DNA from: CAZIUL01 sp964542475
GTDB taxonomy: Bacteria; Planctomycetota; B15-G4; CAYZWU01
Length of the DNA: 64,000 bases
Assembly (NCBI GenBank): GCA_964542475.1
Contig: CAZIUL010000003.1
Span: forward strand, 62,001-126,000
Reading direction: 5' to 3'
Made by a program: the position numbers and the translations under genes. The notes under the pieces were generated by a model that made no database searches, was not told the origin of the DNA, and saw nothing but the letters and a program-made list of their open reading frames with translations. This document shows, in pieces, positions 53,611 to 60,956 of the stretch (the stretch's first letter is position 1; each line of letters starts with the position of its first letter).

Positions 53611-54449
53611 TTGCGCGAGTATTTGGGCTGAGCCTTTTCTCGCTCCAGGATCTTCTTTGCGCCCAGAACAAAGTCATCGGTGAGCAGGTTGTCGATTGTT
53701 TCTTTAGCGGTAGTCTCGATCCACCGGTCAAAGTCCGGAAAAGCAACCCTCTTGATGGTCCTTAGGGTTGATTCCACTGCGAACGGCGCGTTTTTCGTGA
53801 TCATGTCCGCCCAGGCATGGCCTTCCTCATACAGCTTGTCCGCGGGAACAGCTTTGTGAATGATTCCCTTTGAAAGGGCTTCCTCCGGTCCGATCATGCG
53901 GCCGGTGCAGAAGATGTCTATTGCCGGGCCGGCCCCGATCTTCCGCATCATTGCCTCCGGCCCCATCCACCCCGCCATCACTCCGATTGTGGCTTCCGGA
54001 AAGCCGAACAATAGACCGCCTTCCTTCTTTCCGCCCGATGCGCCGTAGAGAATATCGCACATCATGAAAATCTCGGCTCCTCCACCCAGGGTAAAGCCCT
54101 TCATGAGCCCCACAATCGGAACCCGGAGCTTGAACATCTTGCGCACAACCGCGCGGCCGTCCATGAGATGAGCGTAGGCATCCTTGTAGCGCATGTTCTT
54201 GTAGCCGCCGTCGTCCGTCTTTTCGACAAGCTCGTTCAGGTCCGCGCCAAAGCTTGCGTGCGGCCCTGCGCCCCTCAATATGGTCACACGTACGCTGTGA
54301 TCGTTTTCGATCTCGTCAAGCTTTTCGGACAAGGCTTCGAGCATTGGCGTGTTGAAAGCGTTGCCCGCATCCGGGCGGTTCAATGTGAGGACCGCTACCG
54401 CGGGGTTGTTTTTTTCCTTCTCGAGGAGCACAAGGTTTTCGTCTGCCAT
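53607..54449 (-). CDS. Enoyl-CoA hydratase/isomerase family protein
   Basis: A 280-residue crotonase-fold enzyme acting on acyl-CoA thioesters. The oxyanion-hole segments are HASFGADLNELVEK (about residue 70) and GFTLGGGAEIFMMCDI (about 120). The usual catalytic Glu positions are not obvious from sequence, so hydratase, isomerase and lyase remain possible. I use the ATG at 54449, preceded by GGGAG; a GTG lies one codon upstream. It follows the zinc dehydrogenase gene by 56 bases and is likely part of the same catabolic block as the kor genes. Confidence 0.88.
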   Translation of the reverse strand: MADENLVLLEKEKNNPAVAVLTLNRPDAGNAFNTPMLEALSEKLDEIENDHSVRVTILRGAGPHASFGADLNELVEKTDDGGYKNMRYKDAYAHLMDGRAVVRKMFKLRVPIVGLMKGFTLGGGAEIFMMCDILYGASGGKKEGGLLFGFPEATIGVMAGWMGPEAMMRKIGAGPAIDIFCTGRMIGPEEALSKGIIHKAVPADKLYEEGHAWADMITKNAPFAVESTLRTIKRVAFPDFDRWIETTAKETIDNLLTDDFVLGAKKILEREKAQPKYSRK

Positions 54450-54505
54450 CACGTTCTCCCTATTCAGCTGGTCTTATTTTATTCCGGTTTATATGTCTTC
54501 TTTAT

Positions 54506-55543
54506 TCAAGCTCCGGGCATCTCGATTACAGCCCGCCCGGTGATCTTGCCTTCGTGAAGATCGTTGAAAGCCGCCTGGATTTCGTCCAGCTTATAAGTAC
54601 GGCTTACAAGCACATCCAGAGGAATCTCGCCCGCTTCCAGGAGTTTTATCACATCCGGAAAAAGCCGGGTCGGGCAGCCCCATGAACCGCCTATCCTCTT
54701 CTGCATGCCCATGAAAGCCCCGGCCTTGAGCTGGACCTTGTCGAGCGTAAACCCGATGACCGCGATCTCGCCGCCCTTCCGTACGGTCTGGAACGCCTCC
54801 GTGATCGTCTGTGACATTCCAACGCAGTCGACCGCCACCCTTATGCTGTCGCCGGTCATTTTTTTGAGCTGTTTGTAGAGCTTCTCCTGTCCTGCGGCGT
54901 TGACGGCTTCGGCTCCGAGTTTTGAGGCGAGCTCGAGGGCGCCATCCTTGACATCCACGGCAAAGAGCTTTTCAGCTCCGAGAGCCTGTGCAACGGCGAT
55001 CGCCGCCAAGCCCAGGCCGCCTGCTCCAAAGACAACAACAGAGTCCCCTTTTTCGATCGTTACCCGTTCCTTCAGCGCATAGTAGGTGGTGGAAACCGCG
55101 TCCGCTGACACGCAAACGCGTTTGAGATCGAGCCCTGGCTTCATCTTGAAGGCGTATTTTGCGGGAATCGTCACGAACTCCGCGTAAGCCCCGTCTCTCT
55201 GCGCCCCGAGCATAACACCCTTGGGACAGAGGTTGTCCTCCCCGCGCCCGCAGAAGGCGCAATCCCCGCACCCGTAAACCGGGGGCAGGAGCACAGCGTC
55301 GCCCTCGGCCAATCCTTGTGCGCCCGGGCCCAGCCCCGCGACGGTTCCCGAGGCCTCGTGCCCGAGCACAAGCGGGTATTCGACAGGCACGTGCCCCTCG
55401 TAGATGGTCAGATCGGTGTGGCAGAGCCCGTTGGCAGCGACCTTCACCAGCACCTCTCCGTTGCCGGGTTCGGGTATCGGTATTTCCTCGACAGCCAGCT
55501 CCTTGGCGGCTTTGAGCACCGCGGCTTTCATTGTTCCTGTCAT
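54506..55543 (-). CDS. Zinc-dependent alcohol dehydrogenase
   Basis: A 345-residue medium-chain dehydrogenase. The catalytic-zinc region is GLCHTDLTIYEGHVPVEYPL followed by VLGHEASG, structural zinc Cys lie in GCGDCAFCGRGEDNLC, and the NAD-binding motif is VVFGAGGLGLAAIAVAQAL. AAGGAG precedes the ATG. Substrate cannot be told from sequence. Its place between an enoyl-CoA hydratase and a ketopantoate-reductase-like gene, downstream of korDABC, suggests oxidation or reduction of a hydroxy-acid or alcohol intermediate. Confidence 0.93.
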   Translation of the reverse strand: MTGTMKAAVLKAAKELAVEEIPIPEPGNGEVLVKVAANGLCHTDLTIYEGHVPVEYPLVLGHEASGTVAGLGPGAQGLAEGDAVLLPPVYGCGDCAFCGRGEDNLCPKGVMLGAQRDGAYAEFVTIPAKYAFKMKPGLDLKRVCVSADAVSTTYYALKERVTIEKGDSVVVFGAGGLGLAAIAVAQALGAEKLFAVDVKDGALELASKLGAEAVNAAGQEKLYKQLKKMTGDSIRVAVDCVGMSQTITEAFQTVRKGGEIAVIGFTLDKVQLKAGAFMGMQKRIGGSWGCPTRLFPDVIKLLEAGEIPLDVLVSRTYKLDEIQAAFNDLHEGKITGRAVIEMPGA

Positions 55544-55630
55544 TTCGACTTCTCCTTAATCTGCATACTGCCGGTTTGTACGGGCAGCCCCGGGAGGCGC
55601 CCATATACACTGCTTGAAAGCACGACATGA

Positions 55631-55655
55631 GGGGCACCGCATACCGTGTCCCTAC
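55631..55655 (-). repeat. REP-like hairpin containing the stop codon of the reductase gene
   Basis: GGGGCAC (55631-55637) and GTGTCCC (55646-55652) pair across an eight-base loop. On the minus strand it begins GTAGGGACACGG, and its TAG (55654-55652) ends the upstream reductase gene. Confidence 0.55.
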
Positions 55656-56632
55656 AGCAGGTACTCCGGAATGTCCTCCGGATCCCGCGTGCCGTTTTTG
55701 ATCTCTTCCGTCATGACCATGGACACGAAAAACTTGTTGAGGTCAACGTCCAGGTCCTTGAACTGCATTGCTGTGCGCACGATGGCGCCGTTGATGAACT
55801 CGATCTCGGTCGGAAGCTTGCGGTCCAGGTCGGTCCACATGGACGGGTAGTGGTCACCGCCGACCTCCAGGTACTTCAGGCAGGTAGCGAGCGCATTCTC
55901 GCCGTAGTAGTAGCCGAGCATGGCCCCGGTGGCCAGCCCTTCCCTTATCAATGTCCTTGCCAAGGCCCGCGTGTGTGGGTAGCGCATGGCTTTCTCCATG
56001 GTTATTCCCGCACTCGCACACATGGCGTTCAGCGAGGAGTTCAAAATGGTTTTGAAAAACGCCTGGCGTTTCATCTCCATGTGATCGATCGCCCTTGTTT
56101 CGAGGCCGGCCTTTGTGAGCTCGTCAGCTATGTCGTTGTGGTCGTTCGGTCGATTGTTGGCGGGGCCGATGTAGTTGGGCGGGTGAAACCAGTTCATGGT
56201 TATCTCGCCCGTCTTGGGCTTTATGTTTCCCGCGTAGTTGACAATACCGCGGGACACGTGCTGTGCTCCGAGCGTATCTGCAAGAACGTCTTCCACCCCG
56301 ATCCCGTTCTGGAAGCTTACGATCCTTATGCCCGGATAGTAGATCTCCTTGATCTTGGGAATAATATGCTTCAGCGCAGGGGCTTTTGTCGCCACGAAGA
56401 TCATCGAAAGGTTGAGCCTGGACAGATCGGATATGTCGGTAAAAAGAAGATCTGGTTTCAGCTCCAGTTCGATGTAGTTCGTTATTCTAATCCCCATTTT
56501 TTTTATCTGATCGATCCTTTTGGCAACATCTACAAAAGCCACCTGCTTCCGCGCTTTCAGAAGATAACTTCCCAGGATGGCACCCACGGGACCCGTTCCT
56601 ATGATCCCGATGGTCTCCTTCGAATAGTCCAT
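55652..56632 (-). CDS. Ketopantoate reductase (ApbA/PanE)-family dehydrogenase
   Basis: A 326-residue NAD(P)-dependent 2-hydroxyacid dehydrogenase-like protein. The Rossmann motif is IGIIGTGPVGAILGSYLL; later family features are VSFQNGIGVEDVLAD and the helical C-terminal domain with LNAMCASAGITMEKAM. I start at the ATG at 56632, eight bases after AAGGAGG; the frame opens at 56668. True PanE makes pantoate for CoA; the setting among 2-oxoacid-metabolism genes leaves open another 2-oxoacid or opine-type substrate. Its stop codon is part of a REP-like hairpin. Confidence 0.85.
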   Translation of the reverse strand: MDYSKETIGIIGTGPVGAILGSYLLKARKQVAFVDVAKRIDQIKKMGIRITNYIELELKPDLLFTDISDLSRLNLSMIFVATKAPALKHIIPKIKEIYYPGIRIVSFQNGIGVEDVLADTLGAQHVSRGIVNYAGNIKPKTGEITMNWFHPPNYIGPANNRPNDHNDIADELTKAGLETRAIDHMEMKRQAFFKTILNSSLNAMCASAGITMEKAMRYPHTRALARTLIREGLATGAMLGYYYGENALATCLKYLEVGGDHYPSMWTDLDRKLPTEIEFINGAIVRTAMQFKDLDVDLNKFFVSMVMTEEIKNGTRDPEDIPEYLL

Positions 56633-56720
56633 CCGACTCGCCTCCTTTTCGATGTTATTCGCCGACAAAAAGCCGGGGAAAGGCGCTCGCCTCTTCTTTT
56701 CAACTTATTATTACTCTCGC

Positions 56721-57254
56721 TCATACACGCTTCTTCCCGCTTCCATGCTCGAACCCCACATCAAACGCTTCGAGGTTCAGGGCAACGGTTTTCAAGGGGA
56801 CGCTGGCGGAGATCACTTTTCTCAGCGATTTGCCGGATACCGCGCCTGTAAAGCCCACCAGGCACCCCAGCATAATCACGTTTGCAACCACGTCACGTCC
56901 GAATTTTTTGTGCGCGATCTCCGTGGCCTCCAGGCCGAGTGTTTTTTTGTGATCCGTACCGGGATCAACAAGCTTGCTGTCGTAGATCAAGGTACCTTCG
57001 TTCTTCAGGTTTTCGATGTACTTGTCAAGCGCGGGCTGCGACATGGCCACCAGCACATCCAGGTCGGCCGGCGCCAGGTCCAGCACCTCGCCGTCCATTA
57101 TAACCACGTCGCTCTTGCAGGCCCCTCCCCTCGACTCGCTGCCGTATGACTGTGTCTGGAGCGCATTGCTCCCGTCAACGACGCCGGCATGACCAAGAAG
57201 GTATCCGGCCATCACGATACCCTGACCTCCGAAACCGGCTATCCTGATGTTCAT
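56721..57254 (-). CDS. korC: 2-oxoacid:ferredoxin oxidoreductase, gamma subunit
   Basis: A 177-residue gamma subunit that closes over the cofactor and CoA in the 2-oxoacid:ferredoxin oxidoreductase complex. The family starts IRIAGFGGQGIVMAGYLLGH, as here, and has the loop TQSYGSESRGGACKSDVV. It is the last of four kor genes on the minus strand, 112 bases downstream of korB, with a GC-rich hairpin at 57281-57300 in the gap. 2-Oxoglutarate is the usual substrate for this gene layout, but branched-chain or aryl 2-oxoacids are possible. Confidence 0.93.
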   Translation of the reverse strand: MNIRIAGFGGQGIVMAGYLLGHAGVVDGSNALQTQSYGSESRGGACKSDVVIMDGEVLDLAPADLDVLVAMSQPALDKYIENLKNEGTLIYDSKLVDPGTDHKKTLGLEATEIAHKKFGRDVVANVIMLGCLVGFTGAVSGKSLRKVISASVPLKTVALNLEAFDVGFEHGSGKKRV

Positions 57255-57280
57255 TCACTCTCCTCATGAGAACGGGTACG

Positions 57281-57300
57281 CGCGGCCATCAAGGGCCGCG
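57281..57300. repeat. GC-rich hairpin between korB and korC
   Basis: CGCGGCC (57281-57287), a six-base loop and GGCCGCG (57294-57300) form a perfect stem. No T-run follows in the direction of transcription, so it may stabilise or process the mRNA, or be a short relative of the larger hairpin near 53550. Confidence 0.5.
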
Positions 57301-57366
57301 TCCGCATCTTCTTGAAGATGGCAATGCTGCCGGCCCGGGAAACCGTACAGCAAAAAACGGCCTGTA

Positions 57367-58209
57367 TCAGCGCTGCTCATTCACGGCCTTGGCCGCTTTT
57401 TCCTTGATCCGGCGAAGGTTTTCCGTGAGCTCGATCCGGGATCTGTCAACCAGCTTGCCCACCACGATCTTATCCTCGAGCTCGTCCTCGCTCATGTCCG
57501 CGGCCTTTTTCACGGTCACCGAGTTCTTCTTGAAGTACTCCATGAAAACAACCCCGTCCCGAAGCCCGACCCTGCGGCCGTAGCTGACCGGGCACTGGGA
57601 AACGATCTCGATGAAAGAGAAACCTTTCTTGTTCAGCGCCTCTTTCATCGATTTTATCAGCTTGCGTATGTGAAAGGTGGTCCACCTCGCAACGTAGTTT
57701 GCCCCGGCAGCCGCCACGAGCTCCGCGATATTCATGGGGTATTCGGCGTTGTCGTACGGAGTGGTCGTTGTTTTGACGCCAAAGGGCGTGGTCGGAGACA
57801 CCTGCCCGCCTGTCATGCCGTAGATGTAGTTGTTCACCAGAAAAACAGTGAGCCCCACGTTGCGCCTGGCAGCGTGAATCAGGTGGTTGCCTCCGATTCC
57901 GGCAAGATCGCCGTCTCCGGCTATTACCACCACATGGCTGTCGGGCTTCACCGCCTTCACGCCTGTTGCGAAAGCAACCGGCCGGCCATGCGTGGTGTGC
58001 AAGGTATCCCCCTTGAAATAGGGGCTTGGAATCCAGGAGGAACACCCGATCCCCGTCACGGAGATTATCTCTCTCGGATCGATCTCGAGCTCGTCGATCG
58101 CGTTCACGAAAGCGTTCAGCACCTGCCCGCCGCCGCATCCCGGGCAATGCGTTGTCGGAAGGATCTCCTGCCGGAGGTATTTCAGCAGCTTGTGTTGATG
58201 CCCTGTCAT
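57367..58209 (-). CDS. korB: 2-oxoacid:ferredoxin oxidoreductase, beta (TPP-binding) subunit
   Basis: A 280-residue thiamine-pyrophosphate-binding subunit. The TPP/Mg motif is VVIAGDGDLAGIGGNHLIHA, and the N-terminal PTTHCPGCGGGQVLN carries Cys residues near the cofactor; TTHGRPVAFATG is typical of the KorB type. Its start overlaps the korA stop as ATGA, so the subunits are made together. The complex decarboxylates a 2-oxoacid to an acyl-CoA and reduces ferredoxin, an oxygen-sensitive step often used in a reductive or anaerobic TCA cycle. Confidence 0.94.
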   Translation of the reverse strand: MTGHQHKLLKYLRQEILPTTHCPGCGGGQVLNAFVNAIDELEIDPREIISVTGIGCSSWIPSPYFKGDTLHTTHGRPVAFATGVKAVKPDSHVVVIAGDGDLAGIGGNHLIHAARRNVGLTVFLVNNYIYGMTGGQVSPTTPFGVKTTTTPYDNAEYPMNIAELVAAAGANYVARWTTFHIRKLIKSMKEALNKKGFSFIEIVSQCPVSYGRRVGLRDGVVFMEYFKKNSVTVKKAADMSEDELEDKIVVGKLVDRSRIELTENLRRIKEKAAKAVNEQR

Positions 58210-59363
58210 TGTGCCTCCCGCGAAACCGCTTCATGTATCTCGTCGACCGAATGGGGCACTCCGCCGATCTTGGAAACCCTGACTACGGGAACGTTCACGA
58301 AACGCTCCAACTCCCTTGAGATCTGGCCGAGGCTCATCTCGGGGACCAGGATCTTCCTGACCTGCCTGCCGAGCTCGGCGATCCGCTCCCCGCAAAACGG
58401 CCAGATGGTGATCAGCCTCAGGTATCCCACCTTGTGCCCTTCCTCGCGAGCCCTGAGCACGGCGCCGAGAGCGGCCCGCGACGTCGCCCCGAAACTCACC
58501 ACAGCGACCTCCGCATCATCCATGAACCGCTCCTCGTACCGGATAATGTTTTTCCTGTTGTGGTCGATCTTGTCGTAAAGGCGCGTGATCAGTTTCTCGT
58601 GCACATCCTGGGATGTCACGTCCCGCATGCCGTTTTCCTTGTGCGTGGACCCTGTGATGTGAAGCGCCTCGCCCTTGCCGAAAACCCGCATCGGTCTTAC
58701 CAGGCCCGGCTCGTCCGCGGGGTTGATACCGCCTCGCGGGAAGCGCTTGATCGCTCCGTAATCGGGGAAAAGAAGTTTTTCCCTGACGTGCCCGATTTCG
58801 CCGTCCATCAAAAAAATCACCGGATGACGGTACCGTTCGGACAGGTCGAAACACTCCAGCATCAGGTCAAAACACTCCTGCACCGAGTTGGGCGCGATCG
58901 CTATCATCTCGTGGTCGCCGTGCGTTCCCCACCTGGCCTGCATCACATCGCCCTGGGCGGGCTTTGTTGCCTGGCCCGTGGACGGGCCCGAGCGCTGCAC
59001 GTCAACGATCACGCACGGGGTCTCGGTCATGATGGCGTAGCCGATGTTCTCCTGCATCAGCGAAAAACCGGGGCCGGATGTCGCGGTCATCGCCCTGGCG
59101 CCCGCCCGGGACGCGCCGATTACCGCGGCGATTGATCCGATCTCGTCCTCGAACTGTATGTAAGAGCCGCCCACCTTGGGCAGCTCGATGGCCATTGTCT
59201 CGGCCACCTCGGAGGCGGGGGTGATGGGGTATCCACCGAAAAAAGAGCACCCGGCAAAGATCGCGCCGAACGCCGCAGCCTCGTCCCCCAGAACAAACCG
59301 CATCTGTCCCGAGAGGCTTTCCAGGTATTTTCCGGATCCATCAGTCTTCACTTTGTTCTTCAT
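58206..59363 (-). CDS. korA: 2-oxoacid:ferredoxin oxidoreductase, alpha subunit
   Basis: A 385-residue pyrimidine-binding subunit. Family signatures are FFGGYPITPASEVAETMA near the N-terminus, GPGFSLMQENIGYAIMTETP and VDVQRSGPSTGQATKPAQGD. I place the start at the ATG at 59363, which overlaps the end of the ferredoxin-like gene by 23 bases; the open frame continues to 59444 without family similarity, and a GTG at 59351 is another possibility. It sits second in the korD-korA-korB-korC order. Confidence 0.93.
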   Translation of the reverse strand: MKNKVKTDGSGKYLESLSGQMRFVLGDEAAAFGAIFAGCSFFGGYPITPASEVAETMAIELPKVGGSYIQFEDEIGSIAAVIGASRAGARAMTATSGPGFSLMQENIGYAIMTETPCVIVDVQRSGPSTGQATKPAQGDVMQARWGTHGDHEMIAIAPNSVQECFDLMLECFDLSERYRHPVIFLMDGEIGHVREKLLFPDYGAIKRFPRGGINPADEPGLVRPMRVFGKGEALHITGSTHKENGMRDVTSQDVHEKLITRLYDKIDHNRKNIIRYEERFMDDAEVAVVSFGATSRAALGAVLRAREEGHKVGYLRLITIWPFCGERIAELGRQVRKILVPEMSLGQISRELERFVNVPVVRVSKIGGVPHSVDEIHEAVSREAQ

Positions 59364-59571
59364 CCTCAACGATAAACACGGCGAAATCGGGACAGTAAAG
59401 CTCGCAAGTCCGGCAGCTTTTGCACTTGCTCCGGTCCAGAACAATGGGGGTATAGTACCCGCGGCTGTTCAACTCGGCGGACAGCTCGAGAATCTTTTTG
59501 GTGCAGAAGCGTACGCAGATGCCGCAGCCGGTGCAGTACCTCTCGTCGATCACGATCCTTGTCTCGGCCAA
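59341..59571 (-). CDS. korD: 2-oxoacid:ferredoxin oxidoreductase, delta (ferredoxin-like) subunit
   Basis: A 76-residue protein with two [4Fe-4S] motifs: CTGCGICVRFC at about residue 15 and CKSCRTCELYC at about 50, each with the CxxCxxCxxxC spacing. It is the electron-transfer subunit of the Kor complex and the first gene of the cluster. The end overlaps korA. Confidence 0.92.
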   Translation of the reverse strand: MAETRIVIDERYCTGCGICVRFCTKKILELSAELNSRGYYTPIVLDRSKCKSCRTCELYCPDFAVFIVEDEEQSED

Positions 59572-59610
59572 TGCTCGGGTTCCTCAATTCGACACAAAAA
59601 CACAAGGAGC

Positions 59611-59739
59611 TCAAAACAAGTCGTCCAGCAGGTCGTCCTCGCCCCCGTCCTTATCCTCGCCCTTACTCGGTTTTTCAGCATACCTGTTGAGATCCTTCAG
59701 CATACCTGTTGAGATGTTGTTGTTCCAGTCTGTTTTCAC
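59611..59739 (-). CDS. Possible 42-residue acidic-tailed protein (low confidence)
   Basis: From a GTG at 59739 the minus frame encodes VKTDWNNNISTGMLKDLNRY and ends in the acidic EDDLLDDLF. The composition looks protein-like, but there is no clear ribosome-binding site and a 22-base duplication lies inside it. It may be the tail of a decayed gene; the frame stays open upstream to about 59820. Confidence 0.25.
   Translation of the reverse strand: MKTDWNNNISTGMLKDLNRYAEKPSKGEDKDGGEDDLLDDLF
59674..59715. repeat. Tandem 22-base duplication
   Basis: The 20-mer TTCAGCATACCTGTTGAGAT occurs at 59674-59693 and again at 59696-59715, separated by two bases. The period of 22 is not a multiple of three, so it would shift any reading frame through it. 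Confidence 0.9.
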
Positions 59740-59779
59740 TCGATCTTGTGTGCAAAGTTCTGGTAAACCAGAAAAGGTG
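59740..59779. other. Rest of the korD upstream region
   Basis: The 59572-59944 region upstream of korD holds two tiny open frames and a tandem duplication. No paired promoter boxes for korD were identified in it, and this short centre between the two tiny frames shows no recognisable signal. Confidence 0.3.
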
Positions 59780-59908
59780 ATGCGTTTGAAACACCTGACA
59801 AAGGAGATCGATGCTTCTGATTATAACCTCAGGTGCTGGATCGAGTGGGATGACCTGAGGCAGGAGAGTGACGAGGAGAAAGACAACGAAAAGGAAGGAA
59901 TGGAATAA
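59780..59908 (+). CDS. Possible 42-residue acidic protein (low confidence)
   Basis: From an ATG at 59780 the plus frame encodes MRLKHLTKEIDASDYNLRCW and ends in a strongly acidic tail (ESDEEKDNEKEGME). The sequence looks like real protein, but the AAAAGG upstream is only two bases from the ATG. It may be a small gene or a gene remnant; no family is recognised. Confidence 0.25.
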   Translation: MRLKHLTKEIDASDYNLRCWIEWDDLRQESDEEKDNEKEGME

Positions 59909-59944
59909 AAAAGTTGAGGTCAAAAGAGATCGTGCCCGGAATGA

Positions 59945-60901
59945 TTGATCGGAAAAGTGCCTGCTGAAACCCATCATACACGCGTACCAAAAAAGAAACT
60001 CGCCTTTGCGGTTACGCTTTTTTTCTGCCTGGCGATCATCGCCGTGTTTTCCTTGGGTTACTTTCTGAAAGGCAACGCGGTGGTTCGCCTTTCGGTGTCG
60101 GGTTCGGATTCACATCGGCCGGAGTCCTTTCTATCACTGGAATCCGGGAAAAGATCGTTCAAGGTCATGACACTGAACATGGGCCACGGCAGAAAGGACG
60201 GCCCGTTCCAGATGTTCCAAAACAGCTCATCCATCCGGTCCCACCTGGATGACATCGCTGGTGTGCTCAATAGGGAAAGGCCGGACCTGGTGGCCCTGCA
60301 GGAAGCGGACGGTCCTTGTTTCTGGAGCGGAAAGTTCGACCACGTCGAGTACCTTTCAAAAAAGGCCGGGTACCCTTTCCGTCTCAGGGGCGAACACGTG
60401 AAAGGGCTGGGGCTTTCCTATGGAACAGCGTTTCTTTCGGTGTTTCCCTTGAAAAATCCCCGGTCCATAACCTTCCCTCCCTCGCCCCCGACATTTTCCA
60501 AGGGTTATGTCGCCTGCTCGATGAGCCCGCCCTGGGAAGAGGAGGGCAAGGGTATAGACGTCGTCTCACTGCACCTCGATTTCCTTCAAAGACAGGTACG
60601 CGCGGAACAGGCCGGGATTCTGATCAAAAAGCTTTCTCCTCGAACGAGACCGATGATAATCATGGGCGATTTCAACTGCGAATGGTCCGACAAGGGATCC
60701 TCCGCCGCCGTACGCCTGCTGGCTGAAAAGCTGGGCCTTAAAGCGTTCAATCCTGAAGCTTCCGGCCTGGAAACCTATCCCCTCTCCAGGAAACGTCTTG
60801 ACTGGATCCTGATCTCTCCTGGGCTGAAATTCTCAGGCTACCGAGTACTGCCGGAAATTCTTTCCGACCACAAGGCCGTGGTCTGCAGCATCGGAAAATA
60901 G
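59945..60901 (+). CDS. Endonuclease/exonuclease/phosphatase-family protein, membrane-anchored
   Basis: A 318-residue protein with one N-terminal transmembrane helix (about residues 20-42, FAVTLFFCLAIIAVFSLGYF) followed by an EEP domain. Motifs are LNMGHGRKDG, DLVALQEADG with the metal-binding Glu, IIMGDFNCEWSD, and the final SDHKAVV with the catalytic Asp-His pair. The family hydrolyses phosphodiesters, from nucleic acids to inositol phosphates and sphingomyelin; an extracytoplasmic location argues for a lipid or extracellular DNA substrate. The frame opens with TTG at 59945; a GTG at 59957 is an alternative start. Confidence 0.88.
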   Translation: MIGKVPAETHHTRVPKKKLAFAVTLFFCLAIIAVFSLGYFLKGNAVVRLSVSGSDSHRPESFLSLESGKRSFKVMTLNMGHGRKDGPFQMFQNSSSIRSHLDDIAGVLNRERPDLVALQEADGPCFWSGKFDHVEYLSKKAGYPFRLRGEHVKGLGLSYGTAFLSVFPLKNPRSITFPPSPPTFSKGYVACSMSPPWEEEGKGIDVVSLHLDFLQRQVRAEQAGILIKKLSPRTRPMIIMGDFNCEWSDKGSSAAVRLLAEKLGLKAFNPEASGLETYPLSRKRLDWILISPGLKFSGYRVLPEILSDHKAVVCSIGK

Positions 60902-60956
60902 GGGTTTCTTTTTTTGATATGAAGAACGAAATAGATGGTTTCGGGTGAGCGGATTC

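Noticed and set aside
55646..56851. 401-codon plus frame over the ketopantoate-reductase-like gene
   Set aside because: Antisense shadow; the minus frame has a Rossmann motif and strong ribosome-binding site.
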